A stretch of DNA of 33,883 nucleotides from JAWXBK01 sp040878185 (GCA_040878185.1 JBBDMS010000016.1:1-33883); one strand, 5' to 3'. Shown: positions 14,777 to 24,001, counted from the first letter of the stretch. Made by a program: numbers and translations. Notes: generated from the sequence alone by a model not told the origin.

Positions 14777-17389
14777 ATGAAGATCACAGACCTCATCATG
14801 ACCATCATGACCGGCGGCCTCCTTTTGAGCGGCTGGTACATGAGCAATCGTGCCGTGGATGGCCCGGATTGGGATGGTCGCCTGCAGGGGCTGTCGTTCA
14901 GCCCGTTCCATTATGACCAGAGCCCGATCGACGGTTACGAGCCGAGCCTCGCCCAGATCGAGTCGGATCTGGCGCTGCTCTCGAGCCGGGCTGCCGCCGT
15001 GCGCACCTATTCGACGACCGGCGTCCTGCGCGAAGTGCCGCGCCTTGCCGGCAAATACGGGTTGCGGGTCATGGCCGGCGCCTGGATCGGCGACGGACCG
15101 GCGCGCGATTCGATGGAACTCGATGCGTTGCTGGCGATCGATCGCGAGGTTCCGAACGTCGACCGGCTGATCGTTGGCAACGAGGCGCTGCTGCGCGAAG
15201 AGATCGACGTTCCGACGCTGATTTCGTATCTCGAGCGCGTGCAGGCGGCGACCAACACGCCCGTCAGCACGTCCGAGCCCTGGCATGTCTGGATCAAGCA
15301 TCCGGAGCTTGCCGCGCATGTCGACTTCATCGCGGTCCACATCCTCCCGTTCTGGGAGGGAGTGCCGGTCGACAGCGCGCTGGAACATATCATGCGGCGT
15401 TATGCCGAACTGCGCGAAGCCTTCCCCGACAAGCGCATCGTGCTGACCGAAATCGGCTGGCCGAGCGACGGGCTCCAGCGCGGCCAGGCGGTACCCTCGC
15501 TGGCCAATCAGGCGTGGCTGCTGCGCAATTTCCTTATCGAGGCGAAAATCCGCCAGATCGACTATTTCGTCATCGAGGCGTTCGACCAGCCGTGGAAAGA
15601 AGCGCTCGAAAGCGGTGTCGGTGCCTATTGGGGCATTTACGATGCCGACCGGCAGCCGAAATTCTCCTGGGATCAGCCGGTCCGCAACAATCCGAACTGG
15701 CCGTACTACGCAGCCGTCGCGGCGACGCTCGGCATCGCGCTGACGCTGGTGCTGCTGAAGCGGCGTGGCTGGCTGCAGGGCGGCGGTCGGATGGTGCTGC
15801 TCGTGCTGGCGCAACTGGTGGCGACGGCAGCGGTCATGGTCGCGTTCGCGTTCGACGGCCAATATCTTACGCAATTCGACATGGCGGTTCTCTCCGTGCT
15901 CGGACCCGCGGCATTCCTGCTGCTGCTGATCGTGCTGACGGAAGGGCTCGAGCTTTCGGAATGTCTCTCGCTGCGCCATCGGCGCGGACGGGATTCCGGC
16001 ACGCCTGAGGCGATGGCGACATTGCCCAAGGTCTCAATCCACGTGCCTGCCTGCAACGAGCCGCCGGCGATGCTGATCGAGGTTCTCGATGCGCTGGCCG
16101 CGCTCGACTATCCCGATTTGGAAGTGCTGGTGATCGACAACAACACGCGCGATCCGGCCTTGTGGCGTCCGATCGAAGCGCATTGCGCGCGGCTGGGTGA
16201 TCGCTTCCGCTTCTTCCACCTGCCGAGATGGCCGGGCTTCAAGGCCGGCGCCCTCAATTTCGCGCTCAAGAACACCGCGCCCGATGCGAGCGTGATCGCG
16301 ACCATCGATGCCGATTATGTTGTGCGGCCGGACTGGCTGAAGGCGCTTACCTATCACTTCGCCGACCCGCAGGTCGCACTCGTGCAGGGGCCGCAGGATT
16401 ATCGCGACGGCACCGAGACCGCGTTCAAGCGCATGTGCTTCTGGGAATATGCCGGCTTCTTCCATCTCGGCATGAATCAGCGCGATCGTCACAACGCGAT
16501 CATCCAGCATGGCACGATGGCGCTGATCCGCCGTTCGGCGCTGGAGTCGGTCGGCGGTTGGGGCGAATGGTGCATCACCGAAGACGCCGAACTTGGCCTG
16601 CGTCTCTTCGAGGCGGGCTGGGTCGCACGCTATGTGCCGGAAAGCTTCGGGCGTGGCCTGATGCCGGACAGTTTGACCGCTTACAAGAAGCAGCGTTTCC
16701 GCTGGGCCTATGGCGCGATGCGCATCCTGCGCGCGCACTGGCGTTCGCTGCTGCCGTTCGGCCCGAGCAAGCTGACGAGCGCGCAGCGCTATAATTTCAT
16801 CGCTGGCTGGCTGCCCTGGATCGCGGATGCGTTGCAGATGCTGTTCAATCTCATGGCGATCGTCTGGTCGGTCGGCCTCGTGCTGATGCCGAACTATGTC
16901 GAGCCGGCGCTGCCGCTCTTCCTGACCGCCGCGCTGGCGCTGTTCGCCTTCAAGGTCGCGAAGACGATGTGGCTCTATCTGGTGCGCGTACGTTGCGGCA
17001 TCGGGGGCAGCATGGGTGCCGCGTTCGCCGGGCTCGCTTTGTCGCACACGGTCGCCAAGGCCGTGTTCCGCGGTCTCTTCACGTCGCGGCTGCCCTTCTT
17101 CCGCACGCCCAAAATGGAGAACCGGCCGGCCTTTGTGCGCGCACTGGCCGGCGCGTGGGAAGAGACGCTGATGATGGCAATGCTGATCGGCGCCGCCGTC
17201 TATGTGTGGCAGGGCCGCGGCTTCCTCGAGCCGGCGATCCTGCTCTGGGTGGTCCTGCTCGGGCTGCAGACGCTGCCTTATGCGGCGGCGCTCCTGCTCT
17301 CGATCGTGAATGCATGCGGCGGCAAGCGGAAGCCGCAGCGCGAGGTCGCGAGGGAGCTGCATTTGTTCCCCGATACCGGCCAGGCGTAA
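14777..17389 (+). CDS. ndvB: NdvB-like beta-glucan synthase (GH17 + GT2 fusion)
   Basis: An 870-residue membrane enzyme. After an N-terminal span (7-24) comes a periplasmic GH17-like domain with both expected glutamates: IVGNEALLRE (about 136, acid/base) and VLTEIGWPSDG (about 224, nucleophile). Three spans follow (about 310-395), then a family-2 glycosyltransferase domain with ATIDADYV (about 509), ITEDAELGLRL (about 601) and the KQRFRWAYG (QxxRW) box (about 638), then further spans. This is the architecture of NdvB proteins of Bradyrhizobium and Pseudomonas, which make (cyclic) beta-1,3-linked glucans from UDP-glucose, with the GH17 part acting as a transglycosylase. The NdvC-like gene starts 25 bp after the stop. 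The GT2 domain makes the synthase call firm; product linkage and cyclisation are inferred. Confidence 0.87.
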   Translation: MKITDLIMTIMTGGLLLSGWYMSNRAVDGPDWDGRLQGLSFSPFHYDQSPIDGYEPSLAQIESDLALLSSRAAAVRTYSTTGVLREVPRLAGKYGLRVMAGAWIGDGPARDSMELDALLAIDREVPNVDRLIVGNEALLREEIDVPTLISYLERVQAATNTPVSTSEPWHVWIKHPELAAHVDFIAVHILPFWEGVPVDSALEHIMRRYAELREAFPDKRIVLTEIGWPSDGLQRGQAVPSLANQAWLLRNFLIEAKIRQIDYFVIEAFDQPWKEALESGVGAYWGIYDADRQPKFSWDQPVRNNPNWPYYAAVAATLGIALTLVLLKRRGWLQGGGRMVLLVLAQLVATAAVMVAFAFDGQYLTQFDMAVLSVLGPAAFLLLLIVLTEGLELSECLSLRHRRGRDSGTPEAMATLPKVSIHVPACNEPPAMLIEVLDALAALDYPDLEVLVIDNNTRDPALWRPIEAHCARLGDRFRFFHLPRWPGFKAGALNFALKNTAPDASVIATIDADYVVRPDWLKALTYHFADPQVALVQGPQDYRDGTETAFKRMCFWEYAGFFHLGMNQRDRHNAIIQHGTMALIRRSALESVGGWGEWCITEDAELGLRLFEAGWVARYVPESFGRGLMPDSLTAYKKQRFRWAYGAMRILRAHWRSLLPFGPSKLTSAQRYNFIAGWLPWIADALQMLFNLMAIVWSVGLVLMPNYVEPALPLFLTAALALFAFKVAKTMWLYLVRVRCGIGGSMGAAFAGLALSHTVAKAVFRGLFTSRLPFFRTPKMENRPAFVRALAGAWEETLMMAMLIGAAVYVWQGRGFLEPAILLWVVLLGLQTLPYAAALLLSIVNACGGKRKPQREVARELHLFPDTGQA

Positions 17390-17414
17390 GCCGGACGGCG
17401 CGGGGAATCGGCCA

Positions 17415-19103
17415 ATGGCGCTCGCGACAGGGTTCTCGCGCGTCGGTGGAATTGCATTTTCGGGTCTGATCGCGCTCGCGCTGCTCACCGGTTACTGGGC
17501 GTGGATGGCACGGCCGCAAGAATTACCCGATACGCCGAGCGATCGCATCGCCTGCCTTTCCTACGCGCCGTTCCGCGGCCACGAAACGCCGTTCGATCCG
17601 AATTTCTTCGCCGACCCGGCGCGCATCGAAGCCGATGTGGCGGCGCTCGCCGCCCATACCGGCTGCCTGCGCACCTACAGTGTCGGGCAGGGGCTGGATG
17701 CGGTCGTGCCGGCTGCCGCAGTGCAGGGCATCGACATCCTGCTCGGCGCATGGATCGGCAGCGATCCCGCCGCCAACCGGCGCGAGATCGAAACCGCGAT
17801 GCGGCTCGCGAACGATTATCCCGACACGGTACGCGCCGTCATCGTCGGCAACGAGGTACTGCTGCGCCGAGAACTGTCGGCCGAGCGGCTGACGGCACTG
17901 ATCGCCGAGGTCCGCGCCAATGTGCCGGTGCCGGTCACCTATGCCGATGTCTGGGAGTTCTGGATCGCAAATCCGGCGCTCGCGGGCGAGGTCGATTTCA
18001 TCACCATTCATATCCTGCCTTATTGGGAGGATGTGCCGGTCGCGGTCGAAAACGCCGTCGATCATGCCGCCGCGATCGTCGCCGAGGTCAAGGCGGTCTA
18101 TCCCGATCTGCCCGTACTGATCGGTGAAACCGGCTGGCCGGCCGCCGGCCGCATCCGCGAGGTCGCCGAACCGGGCCGCGTCGCGCAGGCATCGTACATT
18201 CGCGGGTTCATCGCCTACGCCGCCGATGCGGGTGTCGCTTACAATCTGGTCGAAGCCTTCGACCAGCCCTGGAAGCGGGGGCTCGAAGGCACGGTCGGCG
18301 GCGAATGGGGCATCGCTGCCGGCGACGGCGCGCTGAAATTTCCGCTCGCCGGGCCGGTCGCCGAGCTGACGCGGCCATTACCCTGGTTCGCGCTCTCCGC
18401 CGCGGTCGCGTTGCTGCTGATCGTCTTTCATGTTCGCGCCGCATCCCGCGGTTCGGTCCCTCGCCTGGCCGCCGCCGGCGCGCTTGCATCCTTGGCCGGG
18501 CTCGCGATCGCTCACCAGATCATGCGGGCGGGCCACACCGCGCGCGATCCGGGCGAATGGCTGGTCGAGATCGGATTGCTCCTGCTGGCTTTGTGCAGCG
18601 CGGTCGTCATCGCGCGGACAACGGCCGATCCGGCGCCGGCCTGGAAGCCGCCACGCGGCGCTGCCGATACGATCGCACATTTGTTTGCGCGACCGATGAG
18701 CGCGATGGATCGGGCAACTGCGCTTGGCCTGCTTCGATTGCTCGCCGGCGGCGCCTATCTCTTCGTCTCGATCGCGATCATCGCCGATCCGCGTTATCGC
18801 GACCTGCCGGATGCGAGCCTCGTTATTCCCCTGCTCGGTTTCATGATCCTCGCACTCGGTGCGCGCGACGAAGGCGGGGCGCCCGGCGATGCACTGCCCG
18901 GCTGGCTGATGCTCTTGGGCGCCTGCGGCGTTCTCTGGCGCGAAGGGTTGGCGAACGAAGCCGGCTGGAGCTGGGTCGCGCTCGGTGTTGCAGCCGCGAT
19001 CGGCTGGGGCATTCTCGATCAGCGTTGGCGTGTGGCGCCGAACAGGCGCAGCAATGCCAGGATCGTCAGCACCGCCGCCAGCGCGCCGAAATCGGCGTTG
19101 TAG
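17415..19103 (+). CDS. ndvC: NdvC-like membrane GH17 protein (beta-1,6-glucan formation)
   Basis: A 562-residue protein: one N-terminal span, a GH17-like domain homologous to that of the preceding gene (CLSYAPFRGHETPF, VIVGNEVLLRREL with the acid/base Glu, ITIHILPYWEDVPV, LIGETGWPAAG with the nucleophile Glu, NLVEAFDQPWKRGLEGT), then about six to eight hydrophobic segments. It has no glycosyltransferase domain. In Bradyrhizobium japonicum, ndvC lies next to ndvB and is needed for the beta-1,6 linkages of the periplasmic cyclic glucans; the same order and domain split are seen here. A ggggaa site precedes ATG 17415. Its last 85 bp overlap the convergent membrane-protein gene. Confidence 0.85.
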   Translation: MALATGFSRVGGIAFSGLIALALLTGYWAWMARPQELPDTPSDRIACLSYAPFRGHETPFDPNFFADPARIEADVAALAAHTGCLRTYSVGQGLDAVVPAAAVQGIDILLGAWIGSDPAANRREIETAMRLANDYPDTVRAVIVGNEVLLRRELSAERLTALIAEVRANVPVPVTYADVWEFWIANPALAGEVDFITIHILPYWEDVPVAVENAVDHAAAIVAEVKAVYPDLPVLIGETGWPAAGRIREVAEPGRVAQASYIRGFIAYAADAGVAYNLVEAFDQPWKRGLEGTVGGEWGIAAGDGALKFPLAGPVAELTRPLPWFALSAAVALLLIVFHVRAASRGSVPRLAAAGALASLAGLAIAHQIMRAGHTARDPGEWLVEIGLLLLALCSAVVIARTTADPAPAWKPPRGAADTIAHLFARPMSAMDRATALGLLRLLAGGAYLFVSIAIIADPRYRDLPDASLVIPLLGFMILALGARDEGGAPGDALPGWLMLLGACGVLWREGLANEAGWSWVALGVAAAIGWGILDQRWRVAPNRRSNARIVSTAASAPKSAL

Positions 19104-19414
19104 ATCATCAGCGCGACGCCGCTTGCCGTCGCGGCGAGCGCAATCCAGATCAGGCGCGGGCGCAGCACGGCAACGGCCGAAAGGGCGACGGCGACGATGC
19201 CGAACGTATGCTTCAGGAACAGCATCACGAGCCATTGCCGCAGCGGACACCACCAGGGTCCGCCGCTTTCGCAGAGTGCTGCTGCACCCGGCGATTCGAT
19301 CAGGTTGTAGCGGAGCGCGCCGGCGCCGATGGCGCCTGCTGCCAGTGCAATCGCGACGATGATGAGCGCCCGCCATATCGGCCGGCGGGCCGGCGGGTTC
19401 GCGGTGTCATTCAT
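19019..19414 (-). CDS. Hypothetical membrane protein, convergent overlap with ndvC-like gene
   Basis: A 131-residue protein with three to four predicted spans (ALIIVAIALAAGAIGAGAL, WLVMLFLKHTFGIVAVALSAVAVL, LIWIALAATASGVALMIYNAD and a C-terminal LAAVLTILALLRLFG) and two cysteines in a periplasmic-looking loop (LCESGGPWWCPLRQW). The family was not recognised; the C-x8-C loop faintly recalls DsbB-type proteins, without enough to claim it. It begins 20 bp after the livF stop on the same strand, so it may be the tail of that operon. Its C-terminal 28 codons overlap the end of the ndvC-like gene on the opposite strand. Confidence 0.72.
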   Translation of the reverse strand: MNDTANPPARRPIWRALIIVAIALAAGAIGAGALRYNLIESPGAAALCESGGPWWCPLRQWLVMLFLKHTFGIVAVALSAVAVLRPRLIWIALAATASGVALMIYNADFGALAAVLTILALLRLFGATRQR

Positions 19415-19434
19415 GGCGCGGATCGCATCGGCTG

Positions 19435-20148
19435 CTACAAACCCAGATAGGCGCTGCGGATTTCGGGATCGTCGCGCAGCAAAGCAGCGGCGCCTTCCTT
19501 CTTGATCCGGCCATTCTCGATCACATAGGCGCCGTCGGCGATCGCGAGTGTCGTGCGCACATCCTGCTCGGCGATCAGGATGGTCATGCCGTCGTCGCGC
19601 AGCCGTCTGACCGTATCGAAGATCATCCGTGCCATCTGCGGGGCGAGGCCGAGCGTCGGCTCGTCGAGCAGCAGAAGGCGGGGCTTGGCCATCAGCCCGC
19701 GTCCGACCGCGAGCATCTGTTGTTCGCCGCCGGAGAGCGAGCCCGCTGCCTGTGCGCGCCGTTCGTCGAGCCGCGGGAAGAGATCATAGACATGGCGCGC
19801 GGTCGCGGCTTCGTCGGCGCGCGCCGCCCACGCGCCGAGGCGCAGATTCTCGGCAACCGAGAGATAAGGGAAAACCTGCCGCCCCTCCGGCACCAGCGAG
19901 AGGCCGCTCGCGACGCGGCGGTGTGTAGGTGCCCCGGTCAAGTCCGCACCCGCAAATCGGATAATGCCGGCGCCCGGCGCGAGCAGGCCGGCGATGACGC
20001 GCATTAATGTCGTCTTGCCGGCGCCATTCGCCCCGACCAGGGCGGTGATCGTGCCTTCCGGCACCGCGATCGAAAGCGCGCGGAGAATTGTCACCGCGCC
20101 ATAGCCCGCCGTGATTCCGTCGACCGCGAGGAGCGGTTGCGCGCTCAT
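19435..20148 (-). CDS. livF: LivF-type ABC transporter ATP-binding protein
   Basis: A 237-residue ATPase. Walker A is GANGAGKTT (about 38), the Q-loop region RRVASGLSLVPEGRQVFPYLSV is characteristic of LivF, the ABC signature is LSGGEQQMLAVGRGL and Walker B is LLLLDEPTLGLAPQ. It energises uptake with LivG for the branched-chain/aromatic-type importer encoded upstream. The ATG overlaps the livG stop by 4 bp (ATGA). Confidence 0.95.
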   Translation of the reverse strand: MSAQPLLAVDGITAGYGAVTILRALSIAVPEGTITALVGANGAGKTTLMRVIAGLLAPGAGIIRFAGADLTGAPTHRRVASGLSLVPEGRQVFPYLSVAENLRLGAWAARADEAATARHVYDLFPRLDERRAQAAGSLSGGEQQMLAVGRGLMAKPRLLLLDEPTLGLAPQMARMIFDTVRRLRDDGMTILIAEQDVRTTLAIADGAYVIENGRIKKEGAAALLRDDPEIRSAYLGL

Positions 20149-20876
20149 GCGGCCGGCGGCCCGAGATAGGCTTCCTGGACGAGCGCGCTTGCGGCAATCG
20201 AATCGGGCGTGCCTTCCGCGATCTTGAGCCCGTGATGCAGGACGACGATGCGGCGCCCGAGTTCCATCAGCGCGGTCATCACATGCTCGATGATGAGGAT
20301 CGTCAGCGCATGATCCTTGCGCAGCCGGCGGATCATGTCGCGCGCGGCGACGACCTCTGTCGGCGTCAGCCCGGCCATGACCTCGTCGAGCAGCAGGAGG
20401 CGCGGCCGGGTCGCGAGCGCACGCGCGATCTCGAGCCGCTTCTGCCCGGCGAGCGTCAGCGCGCCGGCCGGCAGATCGGCCTCGCTGGCAAGCCCGACCT
20501 CGTCGAGGATGCGCGCGGCGTCCTGCCGTGCTGCGCCCAGCGTTTCGTCGGCGCCGGCACCGAACAGCGCGCCGATCATCACGTTCTCGCGCACCGTCAT
20601 CGAACGGAACGGCCGCACGATCTGGAAGGTGCGCGCAATGCCGCGCCGGTTGATCGCATCGGGCCGCATCCCGGCGATGTTCCGGCCGTCGAACAGGATG
20701 CGACCGCTGTCGGGCTTCTGATGGCCGGCGATCAGGCTGAACAAGGTGGTCTTGCCGGCGCCATTGGCACCCATGATACCGACGATCTCGCCCGCCTCGA
20801 CCGACAGGCTCACATCGTCGAGCGCCTTCAGCCCGCCGAACCGGATGCCGACATTTTTGAGCGCGAGCAATGTCAT
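20145..20876 (-). CDS. livG: LivG-type ABC transporter ATP-binding protein
   Basis: A 243-residue ATPase with Walker A GANGAGKTT, the LivG-specific RRGIARTFQIVRPFRSMTV block, Walker B LLLLDEVMAGLTPTE and the H-loop LIIEHVM. The usual LSGGQ signature is replaced by LTLAGQKRLEIARAL, an accepted variant in this family (LS/TxGQxR). The start overlaps the livM stop by 4 bp (ATGA). Confidence 0.94.
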   Translation of the reverse strand: MTLLALKNVGIRFGGLKALDDVSLSVEAGEIVGIMGANGAGKTTLFSLIAGHQKPDSGRILFDGRNIAGMRPDAINRRGIARTFQIVRPFRSMTVRENVMIGALFGAGADETLGAARQDAARILDEVGLASEADLPAGALTLAGQKRLEIARALATRPRLLLLDEVMAGLTPTEVVAARDMIRRLRKDHALTILIIEHVMTALMELGRRIVVLHHGLKIAEGTPDSIAASALVQEAYLGPPAA

Positions 20877-21823
20877 GCCGGGTGCTCCCTTGGGCGCTCC
20901 CGCGGCCGATCGGCGGATACCTCTCGCTTGCGGCTGAGGCGACCATGGAGACCCTCCGGCACGAACAGCACGAAGCCGATCAAAACGAGGCCGAGAATGA
21001 TCAGATAGAGCTCGGGCGCGTGGACCCAGAGCAGCTCCTGCAGGATGACCAGCAGCAGCGCGCCGAAAATGGGACCGGGCGCATCGTCGCTGCCGCCGAT
21101 CATCGCGATTACCACGATGGTGAAGGACGTGACCGGGTTGAACGCCTGGAACGGTTCGAAATAGGCCGAGCGCAGCGCCATGACGCCGCCGACGATGCCG
21201 GGAATGAAGGCGGAGGCCGCAAAGGCGAAGAGCTTGAAGCGAACGACCGGCACGCCGAGCGTTTCGGCTGCTTCCTCGTTCTCTCGGATCGCGCGCAGGC
21301 CCGCGCCGAAGCGCGAACGGCGAACGAGATAGGTCGCGAGCGTCGCAACGAGGGCGAGCGCCAGCATGATCCAGTAGAGCGTCTCGAGCGAGGGCGCTCC
21401 CATCAGCAACCGCCCGAACTTGCCGAGCTTGGCTTCGATGTCGATGACGATGAATTTCATTAACTCCGCAAGGCCATAAGTGAGGATCACGAAATACGGG
21501 CCGCGTACGCGCAGGACCGGCCAGCCGAGCAGCAGCGCCGCGAGTGCCGCAGCGATACCCGCTGCGGGCAGGCTGATCCAGAGCGGCCATTGCTGCCAGG
21601 TCAGCACCGTCAGATAACCGCCGAGCCCGTAGAACATCGCATGGCCGAGCGAGATGTAGCCGGTCGTGCCGGAAAGCAGCACCCAGCTCTGCGCCAACGC
21701 GATCCAGGAAAGCAGCGCAAGCCCGACGCCGAGATAATAGGTGCCGGCGAGGAACGGCAGCAGCGCCATCGCGCCGGCGGCGGCACAATAGATCGCGAGG
21801 CCCGATGCGCGCGGGCCGGTCAT
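20873..21823 (-). CDS. livM: LivM-type ABC transporter permease
   Basis: A 316-residue permease with about eight to nine spans. Family blocks are SWVLLSGTTGYISLGHAMFYGLGGY, RGPYFVILTYGLAELMKF and RAIRENEEAAETLGVPVVRFKLFAF (the cytoplasmic coupling helix that meets the ATPases). A basic tail rich in Arg and Pro ends the protein. It overlaps livH and livG by 4 bp each, so its translation is coupled to both. Confidence 0.94.
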   Translation of the reverse strand: MTGPRASGLAIYCAAAGAMALLPFLAGTYYLGVGLALLSWIALAQSWVLLSGTTGYISLGHAMFYGLGGYLTVLTWQQWPLWISLPAAGIAAALAALLLGWPVLRVRGPYFVILTYGLAELMKFIVIDIEAKLGKFGRLLMGAPSLETLYWIMLALALVATLATYLVRRSRFGAGLRAIRENEEAAETLGVPVVRFKLFAFAASAFIPGIVGGVMALRSAYFEPFQAFNPVTSFTIVVIAMIGGSDDAPGPIFGALLLVILQELLWVHAPELYLIILGLVLIGFVLFVPEGLHGRLSRKREVSADRPRERPREHPA

Positions 21824-22710
21824 CGCGCGATCCGCCGGCTGCCGAGCAGACCCTGCGGGCGTAACACCAGAATGAGGATGAACACCCCGTAGATCAGGAT
21901 CGAGCGGTAATTGGTCGAGGTGAGAGCGACGCCATAGGTTTCGAGAACGCCCAGCAGCAATCCCGCGATCAGCCCGCCCGTCAGATTGCCGAGCCCGCCG
22001 AGAATGATTACGACGAAGGCGGTAATCATGTAAGGGAAACCCATGAAGGGCGAGATCTGCCCGAGCATGCTGACGAGACCGCCGGCGAGCCCGGCGAGGC
22101 CGAAACCGAGGGCGAAGCTCGTCCGCTGCACTTTCTCGACGTCGATGCCGACGATCAGCGTCGCTTCGCGGTTCTGGATCAAGGCCTTGATCGCAAGGCC
22201 GAACAGGTTGAAGCGCAGAAAGAGGACGATCGCGAGCGTGACCGAGGCGGCGATGATCAGAGTCGCCAGCCGGTCGGTCGCCATGCCGAGATCGCCGATC
22301 CGGATGATCGAATCGAGATAGGGCAGCGCACGCGGCGTCGCGGTGAAGAGGGCGGCTGCGACGTTCTGCAGGACGATCGACAGACCGAAGAACAGCAGCA
22401 GCGAATTGGATTCGATCCGTTCGGCCAGACGAGGGTTGCGCAGCAGGCCGCGGAAAAGGCCGCGATAGATCGCAAGGCCGGTGGCAGCGCTCAGCAGCAC
22501 GATGAAGGGCAGCGCCACGAGCGGGGGAATGTCGGCGAGCGTGAACGCCCAATAGGCTGCGAACGCCCCGAGCATGACGAACTCGCCATGCGCAACGTTG
22601 AGCAACCGCATCGTGCCGTAAACGAGATTGAGGCCGAGCGCGGTCAGACCGTAAAGCGCGCCGGTGACGAGGGCCGCGAACAGAAGCTGGGTCGAGAACA
22701 GGTCGGCCAT
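21820..22710 (-). CDS. livH: LivH-type ABC transporter permease
   Basis: A 296-residue permease. The N-terminal ALYGLTALGLNLVYGTMRLLNVAHGEFVML is the classic LivH signature, AIKALIQNREATLIVGIDVEKVQRTSFALG is the ATPase-coupling region, and the end (IYGVFILILVLRPQGLLG) is typical. It lies 112 bp after the binding-protein gene, the largest gap in this operon, and that gap holds a perfect 11-bp hairpin. Confidence 0.94.
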   Translation of the reverse strand: MADLFSTQLLFAALVTGALYGLTALGLNLVYGTMRLLNVAHGEFVMLGAFAAYWAFTLADIPPLVALPFIVLLSAATGLAIYRGLFRGLLRNPRLAERIESNSLLLFFGLSIVLQNVAAALFTATPRALPYLDSIIRIGDLGMATDRLATLIIAASVTLAIVLFLRFNLFGLAIKALIQNREATLIVGIDVEKVQRTSFALGFGLAGLAGGLVSMLGQISPFMGFPYMITAFVVIILGGLGNLTGGLIAGLLLGVLETYGVALTSTNYRSILIYGVFILILVLRPQGLLGSRRIAR

Positions 22711-22747
22711 GGCTGATCCCGGGGCTGATCCTGACCTTCAAACGACA

Positions 22748-22782
22748 ACCGGCGCACCATCCGATGCGGGCGGTGCGCCGGT
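22748..22782 (-). promoter_or_regulatory. Intercistronic stem-loop between binding protein and livH
   Basis: Perfect 11-bp inverted repeat (arms accggcgcacc 22748-22758 and ggtgcgccggt 22772-22782) with a 13-nt loop. In the transcribed minus-strand direction it follows the binding-protein stop by about 40 bp and is trailed by a weak T-containing tract (tgtcgttt). It probably protects or partly terminates mRNA so that the binding protein outnumbers the permeases, as in other ABC importer operons. Confidence 0.65.
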
Positions 22783-22822
22783 GTCGATCCGAAGATCCGC
22801 TATCGCGACGGGGCTGTCGAGA

Positions 22823-24001
22823 TTACTGCGGCCAGGCTTCCTTCGGCTGGAACGGGGCGGTTGCCACCGATTCCGGCCACACGAGATGCGCTTCGCCGCC
22901 CTGGAACTGCAGGAACGAGGTCGGCGTGGTGGCATTCGACACGCCGTCGAACTTCACCGGGCCGTTGATCGTATCGAACGTGTCGAGGGCGATCACTTCG
23001 CGCAGCCGGTCGTGGTCGAGCCCCGCCACGGCAACCGCCTGCTGCAGGATTTCGCAGGACATATAGGCAAGGGCTGAATCGAGATAGTCGGGCGTCGTGT
23101 TGTATTTCTCGACATAGGCATCGAAGAACGGCTTGGCGCGTGCCCATTCCGTCTTGTACGGCGACCAGTGCCCGATGGTCACGATGCCGTCGAGCGAGGG
23201 GCCGAACATGCCGGCGAAGAAGTCGATGGTCGGGCCGACCAGCACGAAATGGAACGGCGCGTTCACGCCGACCTCGCGCGCCTGGTTCATGTAGAGGACC
23301 GAATCGCTCGGATAAGAGAGCGCGACGATCGCATCGGGCGCGGCCGACTGGATGCCCGTGAGCATCGCCGTCATGTCCTGCACGTCCGGCGGATACTCGT
23401 CATTGACGAGGATCGCGATGCCGGCCGCTTCGAGCGCCGGGACCAGGAACTGCTTGATCTCGAGCGAGAACGGCAGCTGGTTCGCGATCAGCGCGACGCT
23501 GGTGACGTTCTGGGTCTGCATCATCGCGACCAGTTCCTCGGCCATGCGGTCGGGAATGGCGGAGGTCGGGAACCAGATATTGCCGGGGTTGATGTCGCGA
23601 AGCTGAACCGAGGCGGCGGAGTTGCCGACCATCGGGAAACCGTGCTTCTCGACCACGCCGGCGACCGCGAAATGATGCGGCGTGCCCCAGGGTGCGAGCA
23701 GCAGGTCGACCTGGTCTTCGGTGATCAGCTTTTCGTAGATGCGCACTGCTTCGCTCGGATCGGAGCGATCATCGTACATCACGAATTCGATCATGCGCAG
23801 CTCGCCGGCCACATCGAGCCCGCCTTCGGCGTTCACCTGGTCGCGCCAGAGTTCATACGCGTTGAGCTGCGAGGGTGCCGCCGCCGCGAACAGCCCGGTC
23901 TGCGCCAGCGAGAAACCGATGCGCACGGGTTCCGCCGCCTGCGCGCCGATCGTGAGCGCCAGACTCGCAACCGCAACGAGCCCTGCCAAGAGCCTCTTCA
24001 T
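22823..24001 (-). CDS. ABC importer periplasmic substrate-binding protein (Leu/Ile/Val-BP type)
   Basis: A 392-residue protein with a clear signal peptide (MKRLLAGLVAVASLALTIGA, cleavage after AQA) and the type-I periplasmic-binding layout: VRIGFSLAQTGLFAAAAPSQLNAYELWRDQVNAEGG, VMYDDRSDPSEAVRIYEKLI, LLLAPWGTPHHFAVAGV and a second lobe from VTSVALIANQLPF. A gggagg Shine-Dalgarno precedes the ATG. Such proteins bind branched amino acids, but many paralogues bind aromatic acids, amides or heterocycles. Its place directly behind catabolic genes for an N-heteroaromatic suggests that it imports that compound. Confidence 0.93.
   Translation of the reverse strand: MKRLLAGLVAVASLALTIGAQAAEPVRIGFSLAQTGLFAAAAPSQLNAYELWRDQVNAEGGLDVAGELRMIEFVMYDDRSDPSEAVRIYEKLITEDQVDLLLAPWGTPHHFAVAGVVEKHGFPMVGNSAASVQLRDINPGNIWFPTSAIPDRMAEELVAMMQTQNVTSVALIANQLPFSLEIKQFLVPALEAAGIAILVNDEYPPDVQDMTAMLTGIQSAAPDAIVALSYPSDSVLYMNQAREVGVNAPFHFVLVGPTIDFFAGMFGPSLDGIVTIGHWSPYKTEWARAKPFFDAYVEKYNTTPDYLDSALAYMSCEILQQAVAVAGLDHDRLREVIALDTFDTINGPVKFDGVSNATTPTSFLQFQGGEAHLVWPESVATAPFQPKEAWPQ

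Noticed and set aside
16034..17488. 484-codon minus-strand frame opposite the NdvB-like gene
   Set aside because: Shadow frame with low-complexity basic composition; the plus strand encodes the GT2 domain with DAD and QxxRW motifs.
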